A DNA stretch of 64,000 nucleotides from the NCBI GenBank assembly GCA_013399895.1, contig VXBA01003146.1, forward strand, positions 373,443-437,442, read 5' to 3'. Positions within the stretch are counted from its first letter, which is position 1. Every line of letters begins with the position of its first letter. Below are positions 36,840 through 50,100 of the stretch, in pieces. The notes beneath the pieces are model-generated. The model was not told the origin of the DNA, did not search any database, and saw only the letters and a program-made list of their open reading frames with translations. Origin of the DNA: Serilophus lunatus (taxonomy: Eukaryota; Chordata; Aves; Passeriformes; Eurylaimidae). A program made the translations under genes and the position numbers.

Positions 36840-39800
36840 AGGTTCTTATATTCTTCCTGTGTAAACCTATTAAATAACGAATAATGTCCTTTTTTTACCA
36901 GTCTAGTTTAAAAAGGATATCCCTTAACTGTCATTTGACACCTGGCAAGGAAACCCTGTAATTCCCTTTTTCCTGACTTCTTAGCAGAATTCAGGGTTTC
37001 AGGCTGGCTTTAGCAAAATGGCCACAACAATAACTACAATATCTGAAGTGTCCTAGGGAAGAAAATTAATAAAGAAAACACAGATTCTGATGAGACAGAA
37101 GTGGTATAAAATAGACTGTTAGTATTGCTGCTTTGTCAGTCCAAGCAGTTTTCTGATCCCTGATATTTGCTAAACTGTTCACTTAAGATGAAAATCGTGT
37201 CGGGGAGTCTGGAGTTGCTGTAGCATGGGCATGGATTTTTTTGGTGAGTGCACACAGAGCTCTATTTCCTCAAATATCAGAAAAACAAATGAAACAATCC
37301 AGAAAGCCAAGCCTGTCTTGTTGCTAATGTTTGTCCCTCAGCTTTCTTTAATGGACGCCAAAAGCACCTGAGAGTGTAACAGGATTTTCAGGGTGGCTGA
37401 GAAGAATTGGCTGTGTAAGTCAGGTTACCCTTCTTATATTAACAGTGCTGCCCTGCTGTGAAGGGGAAGGAACCAAAAACAGCTGAAGGGATGCTGTCTT
37501 TTGGACAGCATTTGGTTCTTGTTTGAGGGGACCCTGTTTCTTTGGTAAGATTATAGGCTTGTAACACAATTAAGGCTCAAAATGTCTCCAGCCCAACCTC
37601 AGGTTCAGACATGAGATCAGGCTAGGATGCTCATGGCTTCTTCCAGTTGGGTCTTCAAACTCCTGAATGATGGGAGAAAAAAAATTTAAGGCTATTTGCA
37701 TGCTTTCTCTATTAGAGTTTGTAGCTGTCAGACATCATTCCCTCCAAAATTTGGACCAGAACCATTCAGTACTGGAGGGGAAGGGGATATACCAGACAGC
37801 TAAAGGAAGTCTGGTCTGTGTGTTTGGTCAGATTTTGACCTAACTAGGCAGCTACATGAGTGTAGACAAGATGGCCAGTGCAGCTGGCATAAACAGTACA
37901 TGAAGCCTGCTGCAGAGATGTCGGGATCAGGATCAAAGGAGTTGTCAGGTAGCACAGAGTAGTTTAGGTGACAAAAAGGGGAGTTAAGAAGGGAGATCTA
38001 AGAAGTGAAGAGGCAGAAGGAAAGGTTTGGAACTGTGGTATGTGTACATGTGCATTTACATTTAGCACTCAGTACCCAGGAAACATTGTATTTGGATAAA
38101 GGACTCTACTTTGTGCTCCAGTCTGAAGGTGATGAATGCACTTTCTCTACGTGAAGGATTTCTTCTGTTTCTCCTGCTGAGATATTGAAACTGAAAAATA
38201 TGACCTGCCATTTTCCTCTCTGCTGAAAGGCAGAGGCTCTTTTGGCAGAAGGTGCCTTTCCTTCACCCCAGGAGAGACCCTGGGCATGGTCCTGTAGGCA
38301 CTCGCACAGCTGGTGCAGTCACACTGGTTTGCAGCCAGAACACACAAATCCCAAGTCAGCAGATCTATGCCTGAAGAAAACAGCCTCCTCTGTCCAGCTA
38401 ATTAACTCTGGCAGATATACAACTTCTAGAGATACCTACATTTGGCTTAGAAGTCTTATGTTTTTCAGAGTGGGATGGTAACAGCATTATAAACAGGGAA
38501 AACAGCTGCAGGATTATGGAGCAGTTTCTTTAGTCTATGCTCACTCTGCATTTTGTGTTGTACCTGAGAAATACTCATGCAATTTCTGCAGTGAGCATAG
38601 AAATGTAATAAAAATTATGCCAGCAGCATACAAATTGTCATGTCAGTGGAAAAAAGAATATTCATCAGCACTAATAAGGAAAATGTACAAGTATTCAGAA
38701 CTAAAGAGAAAAACAGGAAAGACTTAATCAGAGTAAACACTTGAAGGGAAAAGGTGACAGATGCATACAGAGAGTGAGGGACGGTTAAACTGTAAGCTCA
38801 TTGTTTTGCTCTTGCTTGACTGACACCATAAATCAACCTGATATAAAAGGCAGAAATAAGACAAGGGACTGTATATCAATAATTAGTGCCAGGTGCCTCA
38901 GAACTAAATATTCTGAGGTGTTACAGCGGGTATTAAAATGGCAGATTCACAAGCAGAATACTGCAACAAACCCCTGATATTTACTGAACAGAAAGTTAAA
39001 CACCAAGTTTAGGGATAACTGGGCTTGCCTGAAAGGATGAAACTGATCCCTGCACAAACTCTGTGCCTGTCTCTAGGACTTTGCCCTCAGCAAGCTTTTG
39101 ACCACAGAGCAAAACCAGAACTCAAGACTTTACATGCAGGGTCCACCCATCTGCATTTACAGTTAGGTGCCTTCTCCTGCAAAAGTGCAGTGGCAAAAAT
39201 GTTCCACTCTGTGGTCCTCTCATTCCCATTTCTTGGTCATTGCCGAGATTTTTTGGGACAAGCAGGTATCTGTTATCTCCCCAGATTCAAAATATCCTTG
39301 AAAAATGAACTCGCAAGGGGAAAGGGCTCCCCCTGAAAGACATGTAAGCCTTGCATTTAGGTTTTTTAAACCAGCACAATTGGATCCCAGTCCAGCACCT
39401 CACTTCTTGACAAACTTCCTGTATCCATATTAACTGCCCAACACCAGCAACCTGGCAGTAAGCCAACGTGCCTAAGAAACTGGAGCCGAAATCTACATGC
39501 CACAGCAATGAACAGTACTCCTCATCTGCTGAAGGAAAAGGGAAAATCACTGACTAATCTTTGGTTCAGTTTCCACATTGGCTTAGTTTTCATGGCAAAC
39601 ACCAGCAATTGTGCTGATGGCAAAAAACCTGCTTGATTTCAGGTCTGTTGCAGGATCTGAAATGGGTTTCCAGAGTTAAGTAATACAATGCTTTTTGGTT
39701 TAGTCTTTCTGCAGTGCTCATCCTTTTTGAAGAACTCACTCTCAAAGAGGAAAGCTGGCAGTGCACATCTTATAATTTCTAAAAGTCTGTTGTTTACAGA

Positions 39801-40486
39801 GGGCAGCTGATAATCAAGAACAGCAAACTTAATTAGCATATTTGAAAAGGCAAAACCTTTGTAACTTGAAAAACTGGGAAACCATTATGAACTATCAATG
39901 CTTGGATTCAGGCACAATGCTGACTGAGTTGCTCTGTTCATCTATATGAATCTTCCTGCATAGAGGAGAAGTGAAACAATTCCCTTCACCAGGAAAAAGC
40001 TGGATCCCAGTACGAGCTGACAAATTTGCAAAGAGAAACTCTAAAATTCACTTTGCTGTCTGAAGTAAGTAAGTATACACACAAAGAGAAAGCACTATAT
40101 TGATATTTTGCATCTGCCTGGTGTAGGATGGGATTAATACATTCCATCTTAGACACACCAATTCAAGCATTGGCCCTAGGATTTCTCGAGCTAAGCATGA
40201 TGAGGTGTAAAACAACTATCATTACCCCAAGTAAACTAGTAAAAGTTGCCTGTCCTGGATGTAGAAGGCTTAGTGCCAATGTAAGGCAAATTCAGTGACC
40301 TGGAATTGAAGAAGTTGTACAATCGAGTCCCTTTCCTTGCCAGAGCAACACTGTTTGCATATCAACATTTGCCTGTGGTTTGTCTCATGCCGTACTAAAT
40401 CTCCCAAGCATGGGGACTTCAGCAACCAGGTGTGAGTATTCCTCTAACTAGAACCTCTTTTTCAGGATCTGGTTTTTCTCTTAAGG

Positions 40487-41113
40487 ATGACGTTATCTCA
40501 CTCCAGTATGACTTCCTCATGTCACCTCAACACACAACTTCTCGCCCTCATGGTGTTTACAGTCCACACTTTTTTTTTGACTTTTACAAATGTGAACCTT
40601 TCTAGGCCAAGTTCTTCCAGTATTCTTCAAACAGGAGATGTCTCTAGTCTGGGTGAGATTGCAACCTTAAAAACTTCCCACTGCCTCAGGAGAGGGCAGA
40701 TCACGGACTGGAAATCAGTTGAATCACTTTGCCTTGGATGCTTGCCCTCAAAAAAAGGAGCACATGGCTTCACTCTCCTTTGGGAAATGGAGGGGGGAAA
40801 AAGTTTTAAAAAAAGTCACCTTCTGAACCCAGTCCATTGGCCAGTTGCCAAAGAGGTGAAAGAGCAAAAAGTCCACTTATTTTTTTCCCTGTCTACTTAC
40901 ACTAGAGTGTTTAGATCTGAAAGCTCCTATCTGTGTTCCAGACAGGAGCAGGCAGATCTGACCAAGTCCCTTTATTTCCCTGATCAGTTGAGTAAATATA
41001 GTTTAAAGTGCTTTGGTAGCATCTTGCTTCTCAATCATCTGGCTTCTGGAGGACTTGTGTTTAAAACAAATGGCACAAATGTCCTGGTTCCTTGGCCAAG
41101 CCTGGTAAGATGA
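40487..41113 (+). other. Long open reading frame of unknown status, 208 codons
   Basis: This is the second-longest frame in the window. I do not recognise it. The start codon context is weak. Residues about 17-35 are hydrophobic (LLALMVFTVHTFFLTF), and the rest is Ser/Leu/Lys-rich without a visible domain, repeat or cysteine pattern. No splice-site pattern or polyadenylation signal is evident close by. A rough expectation for a window of this size makes one such frame uncommon but not remarkable, so chance is the leading explanation; a lineage-specific transcript is the alternative. Confidence 0.15.
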
Positions 41114-44100
41114 AAATGGACAATTAGGTTCTTCCTGACGAAGCTGGGTTTTCTTTCTGCTCTTTACCATTGCTATTATTCCCTTCTCTCCCCACTCCAG
41201 GCCTCCTACCTCTGGAGCTTCTTGGGCAAGTGCTCAAAACATTATTAAAATAAAGTAAACAAAGAAAGAGCCACAACTGATAGAAAACGCTTGGACTGCA
41301 CAAAACCAGACACGCAGATCTCTCTGTCAGGACACACACGTAGTCAAATCAGACAATTAACAGGATTTACATTGCAAATACAAAGGTGCATCATCTGTGG
41401 TTCATTGTTTCGTACTCACTAGAATGACAGGAGAAAGGCAAAGAAGACAAAATAGCCATCTGAGAGGGGTAATATGTGCTGTACTTTGCAACTGAACTGT
41501 GAAGGTACAAAGACTCAGGAAAGACACCGAATCCTGCAGAAACCTGCTTGCTGTCCCATGGCTTTAAGTAAAATTGGGAGGATAAGCACCTGGAGAGGAG
41601 TCCTGGGATGCTTGAGGACACACAAGAGTACAAATGATAAACATGCCAATGTGCCTTTCTGTTATAAAATCCTTCCCCTTTCCCATGCTGTGCTTTACTC
41701 TACCTTTGAGGTGTACTTCAGGCAACTGTCAAACACTTTGAGCACAGAGAACAGGCTCCAGAAAGGCCATGATTGTGGTGGGACCTGAGGTCAGAGGGCA
41801 TGCAAGATGTGGTCCAGATAAAAGAGTTTGCATGTGCAGTTCCCCTCAGCACAATGTTCCAGCACATAGCAGCACACTCAGAAGCTGGAAAAGCAACACA
41901 GGTGCAGCCAGCTCTGTGAAAAACAGTTTGTTGGCACATCACAGCTATGCACATGAAATTCATTTAAGTTTAGCAACAGATGCCAGCAGTTCAGCTGTAC
42001 AGTGGACTGCATTATTTATATCTTGGGAAAGATCCAGGAAATAGAGGGAGAGCCATCAAGGGATGACTTTTGAGTGCTCGTTCTTCAATCATGCAGCAGT
42101 AGTTGCTGCAGAGTTATGGTTAGTGCAGATGTACAACCAAAATGAGCGTATGACCTTATGCAGCACACTTACTGTAAGCTGCCAAGGATGGAGGATGTTC
42201 TTCTGGAATTCCTGTATATATTGATAAATGGAAGGTGCACACTGAGTTACCTAGCATTATTTACAGGGAAGCCATGAAGACTGGAGAATCTTCACCATTT
42301 TTTCCCTAGTGAAGTTAAACAAAAGAACAAACCTAAAAGTATGTGCTCTGAAGAGATTTCAGATTCCCATGTACAGACTGGGAATACACTTTCTGTCTCT
42401 GATTTACAAGGTAAGATGAGAAATGAGCTGCTAAGGGTCATAGGGTGCTCAGGGCATGCAAAGGCAAACGTGAGCAAAGAAAAGATGCCCAGCAGAAAGG
42501 GAACTGGTGCAAGAAGTGTTGCCCAGCATCCAGCATTCTGACCTGAGGTACCCCATGTGACCGATTGAATATAGTCTGAGAATAATACTAAAAATGAAAA
42601 GGACCCAGAGCGAATTCAGGCTGAATACATGAAAATTCAACCAAAGCACCATAATTGATGTGATAATACCTTCTGCTGTCCTACGGCTATTAAAAGACTA
42701 ACGTCATGAAAAGCTGCAACTTACAAGTATTCCATCTGCTTCCCTTAGGCTTTTTTGAACAAACCTCTCCTTGCCTTTTGTATTGTGCTTTAGTAATTAC
42801 TGCCTAAACCCGTAAGTGCCCTCACAACTCCTTGACAGAGGAGCTAGATCGTACGTGCAGTTGACTGTCAGTGTGCCTCAGGCACTGGGTTTTATTAGGT
42901 CCCTTTAAAAATTCCTCATATTAAGTGGACCTCTCAAATCCACCCCCTGCACTGCTTGCCAAGAATGACTTGGACGGCAGGGACAGAAAAAGAGCAGTGG
43001 GGCAGGAAGGGGAACACCCAGTAGGAGCCATTACTTGTTTTGTTTGTTTCTTGATACAAACAGTTTGTTGGATCTGAGCTTTGCAAATCTGTCCTCTGCT
43101 GTCATTCACTTACAGGAACTTACAGTTCATTTTTCCAGGGTGAAGGCTGATGTGAGGCAAGGAATGTGCGCCATGGGAACATACAGACTTTCCACTGGAA
43201 TCAATGAGGTGTGCACCAAGGTGCTGCCACCCTGAGCACGATAACCACAGCTCCTGATGCTGCTTCATGCATCTCATCTACCTTAGTGCTTTTATGTTGT
43301 GTTTGTTTGTTTATTTGTGCTGGGCAGCAAACATCCCCAAATCCCCAAAAGCCACTGGAACAAACACAGCTTCACTGTGGAGAGGTTTTTTCCTCATGGG
43401 GTAGCTCCAAGGTTATCCAAAGTGCTCCTGCTGAGGCAAATCAAGCCAATCAGGAAGCACCCAGAAACGTGGGCTGTGTTTAGTTTGTTGTTTCCACCCT
43501 TAGACATTTCCTGCCATTGTTCTTGTCATTTTCTTTGAGTGTTCACTGGACTGGTGGGTGGTGCTCTTACTGCCAGCAGGGGTTTTTGGGGACGCTCATG
43601 GATAGCTATGTGCCATTCCTTTCACAGACTCCCAGCACAAATTTCCGGCATACAAATGCAGGGAAGGTGGAGCTGAGGTGGTAACTGCATCTTGGTAAGC
43701 AAAGCCAAGTTCCTTTTCCTGTTGGCTGTGCTCACAAGAATGAAATCATACCATAAAATGATGAATGAAGTTTAGTTCAAGACATTGCCTACCATGCCTG
43801 GAGAAGCAGAAGGTGAGTGCATAGGTGAAAGTGGAAGCAGCAAGTCCACAGCATCATGAGATCCATTGAGGACTGTATAGAGCTGGGAAAATACCAGCTG
43901 CATTATAGAAATTGACTGCTCTAGTTTTATCTCTGCCATTCAGAGCCTGGTTTTCACTTTCCAAGAGTAGAGGATGCCACCTACAATGGTCTAACCCTAT
44001 CACATCACTAGAGACCAGAGGAGCCTATCCAGGCCTTCCAGAGACAATGCCTTGTACCTCATTTTTCATCCTCTGAATTTTATGGTTAAGTTTTTATTTC

Positions 44101-47100
44101 ATTAGATGCATCTCAGTAGTTTCTGCCTGCAGTGGGAAGGATTAAGAAAAGTTGGGTGCTGCACTATCCATCCTCCAGTTTACATTGGAAATCACTGCAA
44201 ACCAGTTCATTGGCTGCCCCAACTGCTCAGGTAATCATAAGCACATCCTTGGATTTCATCTACACTGTAAACTTTCTGTGCTGTGGAGAAATTGTGAGAT
44301 TTAATTTGTGCTTGGACAGCATCTGTAATTCTGCAGAGTGATCTCTGCAAGTGTGATGTCATTGCTGAGCTGTACTGGTGAATACAGCCAACTAGCAGAG
44401 TCGCATGGTTGAAGAAATGAGTGGGAAAAATTGCTTTGATATTGCTTGGGGTTCACTTTCCAGCCATTTGTTCCCCATTACCTAACATCAGCCACACCTG
44501 AGTCATTGCTGTCTGAACCCTTATGGTGTCACAGTGCAAATAAAAAAAAAAAGGGGAGTGCATTTAATAACGTGCAATGCCTTCCTTTCATTCTCTGTGA
44601 TGGATAAGTCCCCCTTACTGTCTCATGAAAACTTAGAATGAAGTGCAATTCTAATTGTGCAATGCTGAAAAGTTTGTCTTGACTTTGCACTGCATGTTTG
44701 TGCTAGGAATGAGGTGATGGCTTCCTGGCTTGGTGGAACTCAGAGGAGTGAAATTCTTGACCCCTAGACTTGCCAAGCAGAGCTTCCAAATCAGGATAAA
44801 GCAGACATGTAGGCTGATTTGGTTCAGGGAAGCAAAACCAGAAAGAGTATCTGTGAAACAGGATGGGTTATAAGAGGATTATTTTCTTTTTAAAGGGAAC
44901 CTCTAAAACTTTGCCAGTGTCTATGTTTTGAAGGTTGGCCTCAAGCTGACCATTGGTCACAGCAGAGAGGTGGCACAAGATCGCCTTTGTAAGAGTAAAT
45001 ATCGAAGAGGAGAACCCCAAAGCAGCTGGTAGTGTGGTAATCTCGTACTTTTTAATAAATTACTTTGCAGTCGGTCCATTGCTCTTTCTCCAGCAAGATG
45101 AAGAAAGCCACGCACAGCTTGATGTGTTCCTGGCTATGATCTCAGAGAGGGGCTAGATGTTCAGCAGGAGCTGGTTCGTCTTCTGTGGTTTCAGTGGATC
45201 CCTATGCAAAACCCTGCTCCCAGGGGTCTTCTTGCCTGGGCAAACCATCTCTATTCCTGGAATGGTACTATTGAGGAATGGGGTAGCAAGGAGAGATAGT
45301 CTACGTCACATCTCTGGAAATTCCTGCTGTGTACTTTGAGAAAAGAAGCTAGAGTTTTGCAGGTATTTCCTGAAGTCTAAATGGTTAGTTTTGTTTGGTT
45401 TTGAATCTTGCAATATTTTTAATGCTTAAGGATCCTGGACAGGAGAAAACCTCAGCTGTGTCTTGGCATACCCACGAACATTCTTGGTTTTACCTGCACA
45501 ATTGACTGCTTTGTCTCCTTTCTGTGCCTATTAAGGTTTTTATGGGGATATTTGAACAAGGCAAATAAATTGAATTTTATTCAAACAAAGTACATTTTTG
45601 TAAGAATGGGCAACAATAAATGTGAGACCATTGTGAAAATATGCTTTGGTTTACAGCATGGAAGGATCATCTTAATTTGCTTTGTCTAAAACATGACACC
45701 AACGGCGAAGCCTTCACAGATACCCATATCATTGAGAAGACTGGAGCCCATTTGTCAGTTTACCTCATGCAGGTAATTGTGTGCACTCTCAGGACATGCA
45801 AAGTTAAGAAATTTCTGACCAGTTTTAGGTTGCAAAAAGATGTCACTAGGCACCTTCAGAGATTTATAAAAAAGAGTTTAGAAGAGATGGAAGTGCTGTT
45901 GAAAATGGCATACAGGTACTCTTAAAAATTTGTCTCCTGTGATTTCCATGGCAATTGATGTATAGTTATGAACACTTTTCCAGCTTTATTATTTGAAGGG
46001 GCTTTGTTTATGGACATTTATAGTCAAAGTGTTAGGTCATTAAATGATAGAGTATTCAAAGCCTTGAATTGTAACAAGAGAGATAAACAGCCATTACACT
46101 GTAGGTGTGTATGTAGTTAAAGTGGTTTGAATAGATGAATACTTGGATGTAAGCACTTGTTGAAGTGTGTCTCTGACTCAAGGATAAAAGGCTAAAAGAG
46201 TAACCATATTAATGAGATAGCTCAGAATTAGGGAAGTTGTCCCAGTGCCTTGGAATGGGCAGTCTGAAAAAGAAATTAAACTTAAAAGGCCTTATTTGAA
46301 ATAAGACATAGAAACTGAGACCAACAGCAATATTCTGGGAGCTGGAACAAAATCAGCTGCATTATGACTATAACTAGATGAGGGCAGTTGGAAGTGCAGG
46401 CTTGTCAAGATGACTGGCAAAAGGACTGGCTGGTTAGTCACTAAGTGACAGATGGACACCACCAACTCTCTAAATGACTTCTCCCTCCTTTGTAACTGGC
46501 CTCAGTTGTGGCTGATCTCCCTGGTTATGCCTGCAGCTCTTAGGTCTGCTGTTGGCAGCCAGTGTTCAAGCTCCTGTCAGCACTATACTCCCTGAAGGAG
46601 CTGTGGGTGTTCCGGTCATACCCTACTCTAACAAATGTTGCCTCATTAGCAGTCTGAAACACCCATGGCACCATTTCATTCCACTATCCTTTGCTTTTTT
46701 TTTTTTTTTTTTTTTNCATTCTGGTCAGCTGTCATGATCATTCACAGAGAGGCATTTTGTGGTGTTGGTACAGGACTGCTGATATTTGCCACCTTATGCT
46801 TTATTAAGACTTGTAAGTAGGATCAGTCTAAAGATGTAGCTTTGTGCCCAAACCAACTTGTGCCTTTAAGCCTCTCTGGCTTCTCCCTCATGGTCCAAAC
46901 CCACACTGAGTGGTCTTGTGGCCTTCTGGCTGCTCTGGTCTCTCCTCACTGTCCCACTGTCTGCCTCCTGCTTTGTGTTTGGGACTTGCAGCATCAAGAT
47001 CAAGAAATCCTCTTGTGGAAAGTCCTCCCACATGTCCTTATTTCTGCCTTCTTTGCCAACATGTCTTTTTTGGGACGTACCAAAGTTTTGAGGCCAAGAT

Positions 47101-50100
47101 TTTCCTGAAAAACTTAATTGCTGTGAAACAAGGGAATGATTTTATGCTGAATTCCAAAAATTCTGCAGGGATTGATTTGTAGAATATTTGAACCACAATT
47201 CAGGTGGTGAAACATGAGCTGCCTGATTCAGGCTACTATTGGATGAAGTTTGAACTTAAAAATGACAGGAACATGTACTTGCCTTGGAAAGGCTGGTCAT
47301 GCAACAGCCACAGATGTGAAGGCTGAGCCCAGGAGGTGGTTACTGTCTTAGAGCTCAGCGGGTGCTATTGCTTTTGAACAGGTCAGTACAATTGCAAACA
47401 TGAAGAGGTCTGGCACTCAGTAGAAAAAAGACACAGGACAAAGGATGAGAATGGTTTTCTCCAATAGTACACCAGCAAGAGCTGGAGAGAGCTATATTCA
47501 GTTTATCATGTTCATGCACATGATGTAGATGATTGTGGATAGATTATTTTCACCCAGAAATTCAAGTCTAGCTGTTGTAACCCTTCCAGCTAACCTGCAA
47601 GTCAAGGATCAGTAGATAACTAAGCGTATCCTGTCTGTGGTCACTCAATATCCTGTCCAAAGTAGCTGAAGTTCTGCTTTACCCCACATTTGCAGAGGAG
47701 CGCTGGTAGGCTGTAGCGTATTGCCATGGTTCATCTGAAACATGGTAAGCTGAAGCACTCTGATATGAGTTTGAACCCTTCCTTTCTATCTGTTTCAAAC
47801 TTCTACCCTTGAAATCAGTGTTGTAGTAAATACCTGCTTGACAGTAGTGTTCTCAAAGACTGTGGCCAAGGAGACCAAGAACACACAGCAGACAAATGCA
47901 GCTTTTTCACAGAGGTTTCTAAATGTTCAGTGCCTTTTGTACAGCCCGCAGTTATTTCTCTTTTCTCATTTCCCCTTAGCTCTCCTTTATGCTCTTTCCA
48001 CAACAAGATTGTGTGGAGTCATGTATCACAATGTAGGAAATACTTGTTTAGGAGAGCTCTTCTCCCTGATAAGTATAATACAAAACACCTTTAGACATAC
48101 ATGTTAGATATACATCCATGGACCTAGGGAGCACTGCAGAATGGCATCAAATGCTAAACTTACACTCGTGCTCAGACACCAGCTTGCACATCGAGCATTA
48201 TTATGATGGTCACATACTAGTTTTCCTTTCTGCTTCCCATTCCTTCTGTGTGCTGTGTGGTTTGCATTGATATTTGGAAAGGATTGCTTCACAGACCGAC
48301 CGCCATGGACCAAGGGACAGATACAGGTCCACCAAAGCAAAAAAGAGTGGGGTCTAGGTCCAGCTATTAAATAAAAAAGGAAAAATAATAATTAAAATAA
48401 TCTCTACCACTACATGCATGAATAGCTTTTAAAAGGTAGGAATTCCTGGAGGAAGAGCTTCTCTGCAGTGTACGAGGCCATCTAGCGAGCTCAGACATTA
48501 TAACAGCTCCACTTTTTCCATTGCACTTTTTGTCCCGCTTGTGCCCAACGGGAGACGTCACACGCCAGCTGCCAGCAAGGTACGCACACACTGCAAAGTG
48601 AAAGGAGTAAAACCTCTGCAGGACAGGAGAGACTGACAATAGAAAGGACATGGCTGATGCTATAGAGCTTAGAGTGCTGTGTTTCTGCATGAAGTCAGAA
48701 ATCCAGCTACACCAGCAGCGGAAAGGTGGTGCAGTGTGCAGCTTTCCACTGAATCCTGTCCCGAGCTACAGAATTGGTGATGATAAGGGGAGTTGCTCAG
48801 CCAGAGGGCACTTCAGCAACTGACATGGTGATAAAATCTTGTGAGGAGCAACAGAGTGTAGGCTGCTCAATATTATGCTGCATTTTCATGGACAAACACC
48901 TGCTGAGAGGCAAGGAAATGGGAAACTGATGAATTTATAATTTCAAGATCTCACTTATATTTTACATGATGCTAGACTGGTAGTCCTGGAAGGTGCACTG
49001 CTGCAATGCAAAGCATTACACCTACCAAGTCCTCTCATGGTGCTTTGTCTTCAAGCAGACTTGACTGGTTGCCTGTGGATGAATACATGACCAGCCACAC
49101 TGTCCATTTACTCCTCTGCATCTCCTGTGAGCCTGACAGATTAGGAGAGCAATAATAAACATCTGAGAATTTTGTGGCTGCTCAAAGTGCTCTTGAATTC
49201 ATCTGAACCTATGTTCAACTCCAAAATCTACAACCAGTGTCACGCTGTCCTGGTACAGTGCTCAGCCAGGGGTACAATACCCGAGAACATGAGCACAGGA
49301 TGATATTTGGGCATTTCAGGTGCCAGCATGGACTCCTGCCTCTCCAGTGACACTTTCCACTTTCAGCATAGACATAAGTGTTTATAGCAAGTTTGTCCTG
49401 TTGCATTGGAACTACCTCAGAAAACCGGAATGAAAAGGTTGGAAGATTCTCATCTAGTGAATGTTAGTTTAATCTCTTTGAATGCTGGGAGACAGGTGAG
49501 CACACATTCCACTAGTTTATCTACTTTCAGCTGAATGAATGCATTCACTTCCTCATCTCTTGGAAAATTATTTGACCTGCTTGGACCTGCCTGAAATGTG
49601 AACTCTTCATGTCCGCCAGTCTGTCTCTGGAACAGCTATAAATCTGGTTCTTGGTAATTATAATAATGATAAACTGTCCCACATTCCCCTGAATTGTCAC
49701 TGAAGCCTTGGTTTGCAAATGTTAGGACACCAAATTAGTTTCCATGTGTAATTATTAGTCGAAGTGGATATGAACATGCACATCTGGAAATATCTGCTAT
49801 TTCAATATGTGCCCGTATGTGTTTACACAGGCTATAGATGAGAGAAACATAGTATAATTAGCTTTGTAGCCTTGCAGCCCAGTAAATACAGTTTTGCCAC
49901 TGTTAGTATCAGGTTCCAGGCTTTTTAATAGCTTTGCGAGGCTCTTAGGACTTGTCAGGGCCCCTCTGTACATGCCTCTTCTGTCTTATTTCTGCACGTG
50001 CCTGTATAATGATATGGTGTAGCTTCAACTTTCAAACAGCAGCGCCAAGCAGCTTTTTCTGTATAAGGAAATACACATGATCCAACTGTAGTGATTCCAG

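Larger units (their letters stand above)
33979..40486 (-). other. PALM2: Probable upstream PALM2 intron
   Basis: I looked on the minus strand for the preceding PALM2 exons (segments related to KSKVLREKWLLQGIPAG and EDEFRVKQLEDNIQ) and did not find them. Simple repeats include a (TTTTG/TTTG)n tract at 36247-36308, a purine-pyrimidine alternating tract at 36811-36839, and a bulged hairpin at 37470-37518. No other gene is supported. Confidence 0.55.
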
